The translations under genes and the position numbers were made by a program. From NCBI GenBank assembly GCA_963997925.1, contig CAXEOX010000046.1:1-21722 (forward strand): a stretch of 21,722 nt of DNA, read 5' to 3'. Source of the DNA: UBA11650 sp963997925. GTDB taxonomy: Bacteria > Chloroflexota > Dehalococcoidia > Lucifugimonadales > UBA3495. Below, piece after piece: positions 8,168 through 15,394 of this stretch (position 1 is the stretch's first letter; each line of letters opens with the position of its first letter). A model generated the notes under the pieces. The model was given only the letters and a program-made list of their open reading frames with translations, searched no databases and was not told the DNA's origin.

Positions 8168-9024
8168 TTACTCTATGACCAAGAGGTCCGACCCCAAAAG
8201 TACCTCACCCTGATGATGCTGGCGCACATCCGCCAACGCCCCTGTCTCATTGACCGACGGGCTCAAGTGGGTCAATACCAGGCGCTTCACTCCGGCTTCC
8301 GCCGCGATTTGGCCCGCCTGGGTGGTGGTCGGCAGGACCGATTCGGTGAAAATCTGGACGGTGGGGTTGGTCAGGGCGCTTTCGGACCACTGCAACACTG
8401 CACCTGCAGGTCGGGGTCACGGGCCAACCCGATGACTCCGGGGCAGGGGACCGTATCACCGCTGATAGTGATGACCTCGCCTTGTGATTCGATGCGATAG
8501 CCCAAGCAGCGCCAATCGAAATCGGGAGCGTCGGGAAAGTCCCAGTGCCGGACGTAATCTGCAATCACTCGCCAGCCATCTCCTTCCGCCGCAACGCCTG
8601 ATCCAATCTCATGGACTGCCACGTCGCTGATTGCCTCCCTGCGTTGATGCCCACCCTGGGTTCGGCGGAGGACTTCGAGATTTTCTTCGATACGGAAGCG
8701 GATGTCAGGCGCATATACTACGTTGAGGAGGGCATCAACGATCCGCTGTGTGCCACCCGGCCCGTAGATGTGCAGTGTGTCCACCCGCCCTAATGTCGCC
8801 GTAGAGAGGATGACCGGGTACAGTTCGTTGATGTGGTCATAATGGTGATGAGTAATAAAGATGGGGCCGAGACGGCCCAAGTCTACCCCCGATACTAACA
8901 ACTGGTGGAGAGCACCTCCTCCAGCGTCAAACAACAACAGATCCGAACCAATCTCTATCAGCGCTGAAGACTGGAATCGGTTCGGGTTCATGGGTGGCCC
9001 GGTGCCTAACAAGGTAACTTTCAA
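8168..9024 (-). pseudogene. MBL-fold metal-dependent hydrolase (RNase Z-like), frameshifted
   Basis: Starting at a TTG (9024) with GGAG five bases upstream, the frame gives MKVTLLGTGPP, then the metallo-beta-lactamase motif THHHYDH (HxHxDH) and, later, GYRIESQGEVITISGDTVPCPG with the metal-bridging Asp. Near 8395-8405, after a DLQVQCC segment, this frame runs off and stops. The rest of the domain continues in another frame (SESALTNPTVQIF, TTTQAGQIAAEAGVKRLVLTHLSP) to 8168. Both halves belong to one protein of about 285 residues in the arylsulfatase/RNase Z-like MBL group. A net one-base loss (or two-base gain) explains the break. It could be a real pseudogene or an assembly or base-calling error. 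It starts 11 bases after the CoA-transferase stop, so it is part of that operon. Confidence 0.8.
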
Positions 9025-9035
9025 TTTGACTCCAT

Positions 9036-10385
9036 CTATACATTTTCGCCGGGGTCGATTCCCAGCCGTTTTTTGTAATCCCGGTCGTACTCGGCCAGAA
9101 ACCCCATTCGCAGCAGGGCTTCCGGGTCGGGCGGGGGCGTGACGCCCTGGTTGTCGGGGATCTGTCCGATGACCTGGGCTTCTTCCAACTCTTGGTACTG
9201 TTCGTCGCTGTATCCCAAGATATCGCACATTACATAATGGTTGTGCTGTCCCAAAGTGGGGGCCAGGCGATCGGGAGGCCGCTGAACACCCATTAGGTTG
9301 AACAAGGGCGAGGCGTGACGGCGTGGCCCTATCGGCGCAGGGTGATTGGATACCCGGAAGAAATCCCGGTCCCCCAGATGCGGGTTGGTGGTAATCTCCC
9401 GGGTATTGTTCACTGCGCCACAGGCCACTCCGGCGGTCTGAAGCTGGCGCATCACCTCGTGCTTGTCCCTGGAGGCGGTCCACTTTCCGATATCTTCGTC
9501 GAGCTTTTTGCGGTGGTGCAGGCGGCCTTCAGTAGTCTCCAAGTCCACACCGTCAGCCCATTTCTCCCCAAGCGCCCTGCGGAAATTCATCCATTCGGCG
9601 TCGGACGTTATGGTGATGGCGACCCAGGCATCGTCGCCAGAGCAAGGGTAGAGACCGTAGGGGGCGAAGTTGGGGTGGCTGTTGCCCCGGCGGGTCGGTA
9701 TTCTTTCGTTCATCGAGTAGTCCATGAACGCCTCGCCCAACTGCACCACGCCCGATTGGTACTGGGAAAGGTCGATCCATTGACCCTCGCCGGTGCGCTC
9801 ACGGTGGGCGATGGCCAGCAGGATGGCGTAGGTCGCCGTCAGCGCGCCGAGTATATCGTTGTAAAGGATGCCCCCTTGCACCGGTTCTCCGCCCTCGTAA
9901 CCAGTGAGGTAGGTCAGGCCGGTTACTGCCTGGATGCTGGAGCCGTAGCCGATGTAATTCTGCCAGGGACCGGTGCTGCCATATGCGGTGGAGTCCAGCA
10001 CGATGATGTCTTTCTTGATTTTCTTCAGCTCAGGGTAGTCCAAGCCGAAGTTGCGCATCACCCTGGGCGGGAAGTTCTGGGCTACGATGTCGCTGACACT
10101 GACCAGCTCCTTGAACAGGTCCTTGCCCCGCTGGGTGTTCAGGTTAAGGCTGAGACCCAACTTGTTGCGGTTAACTTCGTGATAGGCCCCACCGTGATTC
10201 CATGCATCCCCCTCTACCTGGCTGTCAGGCTGGGGACCGCCGCGGGACGAGTCGGGTCGTATTGTGGACTCAACCTTGATGACCTCGGCTCCGTACGCCG
10301 CCAAGGGGTTGATGGCGTACGGCAACGCCCAGACTTGGCCTGGCTCGATGATGCGGATGCCGCTTAGGGGGAGGTTTTGCATCAT
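9036..10385 (-). CDS. CaiB/BaiF (family III) CoA-transferase, second of a pair
   Basis: A 449-residue family III CoA-transferase, transferring CoA between organic acids. N-terminal marks are LPLSGIRIIEPGQVWALPYA and YGAEVIKVES. NRNKLGLSLNLNTQRGKDLFKEL, DIVAQNFPPRVM, FGLDYPEL and YGSTGPW follow in the expected order. D177, in LYNDILG, lies at the position of the catalytic Asp that forms aspartyl-CoA. The ATG pair at 10385/10382 is preferred. The frame extends to 10436, but that extension runs through a REP-like sequence. The gene lies immediately downstream of another CoA-transferase and may form a heteromer with it. Substrates are unknown. Confidence 0.88.
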   Translation of the reverse strand: MMQNLPLSGIRIIEPGQVWALPYAINPLAAYGAEVIKVESTIRPDSSRGGPQPDSQVEGDAWNHGGAYHEVNRNKLGLSLNLNTQRGKDLFKELVSVSDIVAQNFPPRVMRNFGLDYPELKKIKKDIIVLDSTAYGSTGPWQNYIGYGSSIQAVTGLTYLTGYEGGEPVQGGILYNDILGALTATYAILLAIAHRERTGEGQWIDLSQYQSGVVQLGEAFMDYSMNERIPTRRGNSHPNFAPYGLYPCSGDDAWVAITITSDAEWMNFRRALGEKWADGVDLETTEGRLHHRKKLDEDIGKWTASRDKHEVMRQLQTAGVACGAVNNTREITTNPHLGDRDFFRVSNHPAPIGPRRHASPLFNLMGVQRPPDRLAPTLGQHNHYVMCDILGYSDEQYQELEEAQVIGQIPDNQGVTPPPDPEALLRMGFLAEYDRDYKKRLGIDPGENV

Positions 10386-10393
10386 GCCCCCAT

Positions 10394-10418
10394 CCCTTCG
10401 GCTGTGCTCAGGGCAGGC
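10394..10418. repeat. REP-like 'CTGAGCACAGCC' motif
   Basis: The stretch between the two CoA-transferase genes reads, on the minus strand, GCCTGCCCTGAGCACAGCC followed by GAAGGG. From memory, very similar strings recur as dispersed intergenic units in many metagenome-derived bacterial genomes and produce spurious 'ACPEHSRR' peptides when translated. Only one copy lies in this window. Its presence argues that the upstream extension of the next gene is not coding. Confidence 0.35.
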
Positions 10419-10419
10419 A

Positions 10420-11646
10420 CTAACCTTCCCCCACAAGGCGGGAAGGGACTTGGGTTGGTGGGGACATGTTTGCGACGTCTTGTATTGAATATCCTAGGCT
10501 GTTGAATACCTCTTCGTTGTGTTCACCCAGTAGTGGCGCGGCTCTGACTTGTTGTCCGTTGCGGCCGGGACTTTCCGACATCTGGAAGGGCGCGCCTGGA
10601 TATCTCAGGGTGCCGACTACGAGGTGGGGGAACTCTACGAAGAATCCACGTTCTTTCAGCTGGGGCGACTCGGCGATGTCCGCCATGGTCTGCACCGGAG
10701 CGAAGGGGAATCGCCACTCTTGGGCGTGGTGGAACCACTCTTGGGCGGTTTGCTCCTGCCACTTGGACTTGAGGAGAGTATCTACCTCCTCGGAGTGGAG
10801 TTGCCGGCCCGCCGGAGTGTCGAACTTGGGGTCGTGCAACTCCGGGACTCCGGCCATCTCGGCGTATGTCTCCCAGTCGCCCATCACTCCGGGAGTGGGC
10901 AGGATGTAGCCATCTTTTGTCTGGGCCGGGTAGCGAAGGCTGCTGCCTTCCTTGGGTTGCCGCCGGGCGACCATCCCGCCGTAGGTATATTCCAGAACCG
11001 AACTGAACAGGGTGCTGGTGACACATTCCAGGATGGATACATCCACCTGTTGGCCAACCCCGTTCCGCCATCGTTGCAGCAGGGCCGCCACGGTCCCTGA
11101 AGCAGCGGCCATGCCACCCAGATATTGAGCTTGGTTATATCCGTGCTTGACCGGCTCCCGGTGGTACTCGCCTGTGACGTAGGCCATCCCGCCCAAGGCG
11201 TAGAGTGCCAACTCGCTGGCCCGGTAGTCACGGTAACGACCGTTCTGTCCAAAGCTGGAGATGGAGGTCATCACCAAGCCCGGATTAATCTTGCGCAGTG
11301 TCTCGTAGTCCAAGCCTAACGACGGCATCACCCGAGGCGAAAAACTCTCCACCAGAATGTCGGCTTCGCGCACCAGATCCAGCAGCGCGGCACGGCCCTT
11401 GGCGTCTTTGAGGTTCAGGGTGATGCCGCGCTTGTTGGTGTTCAGGTAAAGAAAAAGACCGCTCTTTTCCGGGTGAGGAATGTCTTCCGGGAAGGGACCC
11501 AAGCGGCGGGCTGAGTCACCCCCGTCGGGCCGCTCCACCTTGATGACATCGGCCCCGAAGTCCGCCAACAACTTGGCGCAATAGGGACCGGCGATGTGGT
11601 GGGTCAGGTCGATGACCTTGACGTCTTGGAGGGCTGCTCCGCTCAT
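10420..11646 (-). CDS. CaiB/BaiF (family III) CoA-transferase, first of a pair; catalytic Asp replaced
   Basis: A 408-residue family III CoA-transferase. VKVIDLTHHIAGPYCAKLL (9-27), FGADVIKVERPDGGD (30-44), NTNKRGITLNLK, DILVESFSPRVM, LGLDYETL and TSISSFGQ are canonical. The position that aligns with the catalytic Asp (D177 of the partner, DILG) holds Gln174 (QYLGG), so this chain may not form the aspartyl-CoA intermediate. In heteromeric family III enzymes only one chain need be catalytic, and the neighbouring gene encodes a chain with the Asp. No Shine-Dalgarno precedes ATG 11646. A good promoter lies so close that the mRNA would begin at the ATG. It is the first gene of the operon 11646-7382. 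Confidence 0.9.
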   Translation of the reverse strand: MSGAALQDVKVIDLTHHIAGPYCAKLLADFGADVIKVERPDGGDSARRLGPFPEDIPHPEKSGLFLYLNTNKRGITLNLKDAKGRAALLDLVREADILVESFSPRVMPSLGLDYETLRKINPGLVMTSISSFGQNGRYRDYRASELALYALGGMAYVTGEYHREPVKHGYNQAQYLGGMAAASGTVAALLQRWRNGVGQQVDVSILECVTSTLFSSVLEYTYGGMVARRQPKEGSSLRYPAQTKDGYILPTPGVMGDWETYAEMAGVPELHDPKFDTPAGRQLHSEEVDTLLKSKWQEQTAQEWFHHAQEWRFPFAPVQTMADIAESPQLKERGFFVEFPHLVVGTLRYPGAPFQMSESPGRNGQQVRAAPLLGEHNEEVFNSLGYSIQDVANMSPPTQVPSRLVGEG

Positions 11647-11653
11647 GGGCGTT

Positions 11654-11683
11654 ACTATAAGGGTCAGCCGTGAACCCGGTCAA
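11654..11683 (-). promoter_or_regulatory. Sigma70-type promoter giving a leaderless CoA-transferase mRNA
   Basis: On the minus strand TTGACC (11683-11678) is followed after 18 bases by TATAGT (11659-11654). Each box matches consensus at five of six positions. The ATG at 11646 begins seven bases after the -10 box, where transcription normally starts. The lack of any ribosome-binding site before this ATG supports a leaderless transcript. Confidence 0.65.
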
Positions 11684-11703
11684 TCGAAAGGCAATACCGG
11701 CCG

Positions 11704-12396
11704 CTAGCGGATATCCCCCACCCAGGCCCGGTTGGGCAGGCCGCGCTGCTCCCAATATCCCAGTGGGGAGCCGGAGGCCAGTTCTATCCTCACCACCCAC
11801 TTGGCCCATTTGTAGCCGTATTTTTTCGGAGCGACGAGACGCAGCGGGAAGCCGTGGACCGGTGCTTCTTGGCCGTTGATTTCATAGGCTAGCAAGGCGT
11901 CGGTTTCGATCAGGTCCGCTAAAGGATGGGTGGTGAAGTAGCCGTCGGCGCGATGGAAGATGGCGGTGTCGGCGTCGGGTCTTGGTTCTGCCGGTTCCAA
12001 CAATGCCGCCAGGGACACTCCCCGCATCATCATGTTGTTCCGCAGGCCACCCACGCAGTCCATGGTGATCTGGCGGTCCACCACTGGATAGGTCTTCAAT
12101 GCGCCGAATGAGATGCTGAGCGACCGGGCGACGCGGTCTTCCACCGTCAGATTAAACTGCTCCGAGTCCAGATGGGGGTCGCCCCAGAAGGAAAGGGTGA
12201 AAATCTTACCTGGCGGCGTTAGCTCTACCTGCCGAAATATCCCTATTGCCCGTTTCAGAACCAGCAGGACCCGGATGCCTTCAGTCGTTACCCGTTTTCG
12301 AACCGGATAGGGCAGGGCGATCCAGATAACCCAGATGGCTTTGAGCAGTATCCGGTTGGTGAGCAGGCGGGTTAGGAATGCCACATCATCATCCAC
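11704..12396 (-). CDS. Sulfite-oxidase-family molybdopterin-binding oxidoreductase
   Basis: A 230-residue protein with the oxidoreductase molybdopterin-binding (SUOX/YedY-type) fold. C114 in MDCVGGLRNN is the expected molybdenum-ligating Cys. The C-terminal core (GFPLRLVAPKKYGYKWAKWVVRIEL, then GYWEQRGLPNRAW) is the family signature for cofactor and substrate contacts. The N-terminus is moderately hydrophobic around residues 17-30 (LLKAIWVIWIALPY), possibly a membrane anchor; no twin-arginine signal is seen. No haem or dimerisation domain is present, so it resembles short bacterial members that need a separate electron acceptor. It ends 57 bases before the CoA-transferase promoter region and is divergent from the VOC gene. 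The substrate is unknown. Confidence 0.85.
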   Translation of the reverse strand: MDDDVAFLTRLLTNRILLKAIWVIWIALPYPVRKRVTTEGIRVLLVLKRAIGIFRQVELTPPGKIFTLSFWGDPHLDSEQFNLTVEDRVARSLSISFGALKTYPVVDRQITMDCVGGLRNNMMMRGVSLAALLEPAEPRPDADTAIFHRADGYFTTHPLADLIETDALLAYEINGQEAPVHGFPLRLVAPKKYGYKWAKWVVRIELASGSPLGYWEQRGLPNRAWVGDIR

Positions 12397-12453
12397 CGTT
12401 CGTTAGGGTGCGGTTACATATTAGGAACACTCGCCCGGATCACGGTCTGAATC

Positions 12454-12492
12454 GGCGTGATTGACACCATCACTTCCATGGTGAGATGCGCC
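12454..12492. promoter_or_regulatory. Candidate operator: nested inverted repeats upstream of the VOC gene
   Basis: The divergent 177-base gap between the molybdopterin and VOC genes holds GTGAT-N7-ATCAC (12457-12473) overlapping CACCAT-N7-ATGGTG (12465-12483), flanked by GGCG (12454) and CGCC (12492). A TTGACA lies inside (12461-12466), although no good -10 box follows at 16-18 bases. Overlapping dyads on a -35-like box fit a repressor site, but no regulator is encoded next to it. Confidence 0.35.
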
Positions 12493-12573
12493 ACGTTAAA
12501 GCGCGATGAGCATCGACAGAGCAGACCAGTGGCGGTAAGATAACGTCAAAATCAGCCCGGCATCGGAGAGATT

Positions 12574-13395
12574 GTGTTTCAAAAGATTCAGCACATCGGA
12601 TACTACACTACCGACTTGGATGGAGCGGTAGGCTGGTTCGAGAAATCCTTCGGCGCGGTCAACGCCGGGGGCGGACCCATGCAGCAGAGCTATGCGGTGC
12701 CCAGCGGAGGGCGGAACGCTTACGTGCGGTTCGGACATGTTGAGGCCGAGATTATCGAGCCCAGTGACAAGACGGAACTGACCGCGGGTCGGTTGGCCAT
12801 GCACCACGTAGGGTACGTGGTAGCGGACATCGAACAGTCCACGGCGGCCCTGATTGCCAAAGGATTCAAGTTCGCCGGGGACAGCGCTCGCACCAATGTC
12901 ATGGGGCAGCAACTACGGTACTTCGACTCCTCTTCTGTCAACGGAGCTTTGGTCCATATCACCCAGTTGCCTGCGTCCTCCGGCTCGGAAGCCGCTGGGT
13001 CCGGCATTGATATTGATCGCATCGTCCATGCTGGCTACCGGGTGAAGGACCTGGATAAAGCCATCGCCTGGTACGTGGATAATTACGATGGAAAGCTCAT
13101 CGGCGGCGGTCCATCCCGGACTGGAGGCCGGAACGCCTTCGTGAACTTCGGCAACGTGCAGGTGGAGCTTATCCAGCCGCCGGACACCAGCAGCTTGTCT
13201 GATGATGTTCATGACATGGACCACGTTGGCTACGTGGTCGGCGACATCCCAACGTGCATGGGTGGTTGCCAGGAGCGGGGATTGCAGTTCGTTGCCGACA
13301 CCCCCAACACCAACTCGGTCCAACAGCAGGTGCTGTACTTCGACACCGAAACAACGCAGGGTTCCCGGATGCACTTGACGGTTGTGCCCAGCTAG
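12574..13395 (+). CDS. Two-domain VOC (vicinal oxygen chelate) family protein
   Basis: A 273-residue protein made of two tandem VOC domains, about residues 1-132 and 145-272. Domain 1 has IQHIGYYTTDLDGAVGWF, VRFGHVEAEIIEP and MHHVGYVVADIEQS. Domain 2 repeats this as IVHAGYRVKDLDKAIAWY, VNFGNVQVELIQP and MDHVGYVVGDI. The strand-initial His and strand-final Glu positions (H8, the Glu of EIIEP, H of MHHVGY; likewise in domain 2) match metal ligands of glyoxalase/epimerase/dioxygenase members. The pattern is closest to methylmalonyl-CoA epimerase-like or lactoylglutathione lyase-like groups, with the reaction undetermined. The start is a GTG at 12574 preceded by GGAGAG. It ends at a strong terminator. 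Confidence 0.85.
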   Translation: MFQKIQHIGYYTTDLDGAVGWFEKSFGAVNAGGGPMQQSYAVPSGGRNAYVRFGHVEAEIIEPSDKTELTAGRLAMHHVGYVVADIEQSTAALIAKGFKFAGDSARTNVMGQQLRYFDSSSVNGALVHITQLPASSGSEAAGSGIDIDRIVHAGYRVKDLDKAIAWYVDNYDGKLIGGGPSRTGGRNAFVNFGNVQVELIQPPDTSSLSDDVHDMDHVGYVVGDIPTCMGGCQERGLQFVADTPNTNSVQQQVLYFDTETTQGSRMHLTVVPS

Positions 13396-13421
13396 CCAGC
13401 GTCACCATTCAGTCGTTCAAT

Positions 13422-13458
13422 AAAAAACCCGGAGCGCCTAAGACGCTCCGGGTTTTTT
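13422..13458. terminator. Strong bidirectional intrinsic terminator
   Basis: CCCGGAGCG (13428-13436) pairs with CGCTCCGGG (13444-13452) around a seven-base loop. Six As lie before the stem and six Ts after it. The symmetry lets it stop both the VOC transcript (+) and the DapA-like transcript (-), whose stops lie on either side. Confidence 0.93.
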
Positions 13459-13491
13459 GTTTTTACGGGTCTGGTACGAGAGAAAGCCGAG

Positions 13492-14397
13492 TTAGTCGCC
13501 GGCCTGGGCGACGGCTGCCTTGCCGAGGCCCAATTCCGCCAATCTCTTTTGAATAAAGGCGCGCTGCTCGGCGGTGGCAGGCTGTCCGGGCAGGCGCGGA
13601 GCTCCGCAGTCGATTCCCAGCCTTTCGCTCAAGACCGCTTTGGTGCCGGCGTGCAAGCCGATGCCACGGACCAGATCAGTGACCTGGCTGGCCTTCTCTT
13701 GGGCCACTTCGGCCCGGTGGACATCCCCGGCGTTGTAGGCGTTCCATATCTCAACCCACAGCTCCGGTGCCACGTTGGGCGGACCGTCCACGCATCCCGA
13801 CGCTCCGATGGTCAGTGCTGGCAGCATCAGCAAGGCGTTTCCGACCAAGCACTTCAGTCCCATGTTTGAGAAGTTACGGACGTTGGCGAAGGTTACGGCG
13901 GAGTGCTTCAATCCCGTCAACTGGGGTACGCTGTCCTGGATCTTCTGCATCATTTCCGGCGTGATTTCCACTCCCGTAGCCTGGGGAAGGTTGTACACGA
14001 ACAGGGGCAGGTTGGCGGCGGCGCCCACGGCCTTGTAGTGCTCGACTATCGCTTCGTCGCTCTGCCGGTAGAAGAAGGGAGGCACGCAACAGATGGCCTC
14101 CACTCCGGACTTGGCGGCGTGTTCGGCCAATTTGACCGCTCTTTTCGTAGTCGACGCGCCGACGTGCATGATGTTCTCTATCCGGCCCCGCGACTGGTCG
14201 GACACAATCTCGGCGATGCGCATGTTCTCTTCATCTTCCAAGAGCACGCTCTCACCGGTGCCGCCGGCCACCCAGAACCCATGTACTCCGGCCTGAATGT
14301 TGAACTCCAAGACCTCCCTAAGAGCCGCTTCGTTGAGTTCGCCATCAGCGGTCATGGGAGTGATTAATGCGGGATAAACGCCATTGAATCCAGCCAT
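13492..14397 (-). CDS. Dihydrodipicolinate synthase (DapA)-family aldolase
   Basis: A class I aldolase of 301 residues (302 from the ATG one codon upstream). GVYPALITPMTADGELN, GGTGESVLLEDEE and CCVPPFFYRQ are family marks. Tyr136 in VYNLPQ is the catalytic Tyr and Lys165 in LTGLKHSA is the Schiff-base Lys (numbered from the upstream ATG). The genuine lysine-pathway enzyme uses the GTTGE motif; GGTGES here and the catabolic neighbourhood suggest instead a keto-acid aldolase or dehydratase such as NAL/KDG-type members. AGGAGG lies six bases before the second ATG, which is why I start there. It is transcribed towards the bidirectional terminator and divergently from the glutaredoxin-DinB gene. 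Confidence 0.87.
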   Translation of the reverse strand: MAGFNGVYPALITPMTADGELNEAALREVLEFNIQAGVHGFWVAGGTGESVLLEDEENMRIAEIVSDQSRGRIENIMHVGASTTKRAVKLAEHAAKSGVEAICCVPPFFYRQSDEAIVEHYKAVGAAANLPLFVYNLPQATGVEITPEMMQKIQDSVPQLTGLKHSAVTFANVRNFSNMGLKCLVGNALLMLPALTIGASGCVDGPPNVAPELWVEIWNAYNAGDVHRAEVAQEKASQVTDLVRGIGLHAGTKAVLSERLGIDCGAPRLPGQPATAEQRAFIQKRLAELGLGKAAVAQAGD

Positions 14398-14542
14398 CAT
14401 TTTCCTCCTGAAGAATGTGCGTAGAGTGTATCACGCCGCTGACACCTGCGTGGAACAGCTAGACTTCGCCCAGGGAATCGCGTCTCACACGTCATCCCGG
14501 CCTGGCTGATAGTACCCCTACATCGTTAACCGCCGGTCATGC

Positions 14543-14551
14543 TGCTAGAAT
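14543..14551 (+). promoter_or_regulatory. Possible extended -10 element for the glutaredoxin-DinB gene
   Basis: TGC-TAGAAT is an extended -10 sequence 41 bases before the ATG at 14593. No convincing -35 box sits 17 bases further up, which extended -10 promoters can tolerate. Assigned by pattern only. Confidence 0.35.
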
Positions 14552-14592
14552 GAACCCCAAGAGCTTAAACATCTCGGTAGGGAGTGATGATA

Positions 14593-15345
14593 ATGCCTGA
14601 TCCCAAAGTTTATTTCCGCCCTGGTTGATTCACCTGCGGACGCACGAAAGAGTTTCTTTCGTCCCAAGGCATCAATTATATCGACGGTGATGTCGAACAC
14701 GACCCGGAATCCATGGAAGAGCTACTCCAGCGAGGCATAAAAGCCGTCCCCGTGACTATCTGGGGAGACGAGGTGATAATCGGCTTTAACCCCAAGGAAT
14801 TGGCGCGGGTATTCAAACTGAATAGCGATATCGCCCAGGTCTCCCCACCCGCCATGATAGAGAAGTACGAAACGGTATTGGTGGCAGCCCAGCGAGTGGC
14901 CCGCCAGCTTCCCGATGAATATCTGGGATGGGAGTGTCCGGAGCGCAAGCGCACCTTGGGCCAATTCACTTTCCACATCTTCGACCGGCCCAATCGGGCC
15001 CTTAACGCTTATGAAACGGGTCACTACAATCTCGACGACCGGGGCCGACACGCTGAAGACGTGCTCGATAACGTTGGATTCGAAGAGATTGCGGTGTACG
15101 GCGAAGGAGTGCTCGGCAAAGTGAAACAGGGCTTGACGGGTCCGTCCCAGATGGACTTGGATAAGGTTCTCGAGACCTACATGGGCCGTAAGACGACCGC
15201 CGAATTGATGGACCTGGCCTTGGGTCATTCCGTGCATCATCTGAAACAACTCTACGAATACATGTCTCTGGCGGGGATGACACCTGTGGACCCGCTAAAA
15301 GACGAAGACTTTCAAGGGGTTGCTGTTCCCACCGAGTTGTTCTGA
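14593..15345 (+). CDS. Candidate selenoprotein: glutaredoxin-DinB fusion with in-frame TGA (Sec12)
   Basis: Read from ATG 14593 (AGGGAG eight bases upstream), the frame gives MPDPKVYFRPG, a TGA at 14626-14628, then FTCGRTKEFLSSQGINYIDGD and a full glutaredoxin/NrdH-like fold with KAVPVTIWGDEVIIGFNP. The TGA stands exactly at the first Cys of the CxxC redox motif, giving UxxC if read as selenocysteine. From about residue 88 a DinB-like four-helix domain follows. His128 (TFHIF) and the His212-x3-His216 pair (GHSVHH) are the likely metal ligands. The total is 250 residues. DinB-superfamily proteins include thiol transferases such as bacillithiol S-transferase and mycothiol maleylpyruvate isomerase, so a thiol-redox or thiol-transfer role is inferred. 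A SECIS-like hairpin follows the TGA. The alternative is a TGC/TGT-to-TGA nonsense mutation. Confidence 0.82.
14638..14664 (+). promoter_or_regulatory. SECIS-like hairpin downstream of the in-frame TGA
   Basis: CGAAAG (14645-14650) pairs perfectly with CTTTCG (14656-14661) around the loop AGTTT. GGA (14638-14640) pairs with TCC (14662-14664) below a four-base bulge. The loop starts 22 bases after the TGA and has G at its second position. Both fit the published bacterial SECIS rules (apical loop roughly 16-37 bases from UGA, G among the first two loop bases). SelB would bind it to deliver Sec-tRNA. Confidence 0.7.
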
Positions 15346-15394
15346 GCAACTTCGATCCGGTCCGGGTCAGTCGAACCGATAGACAGCGAGGACT

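Noticed and set aside
9315..10367. A 350-codon plus-strand frame opposite the second CoA-transferase.
   Set aside because: It is fully antisense to a strong family III CoA-transferase and shows no domain of its own.
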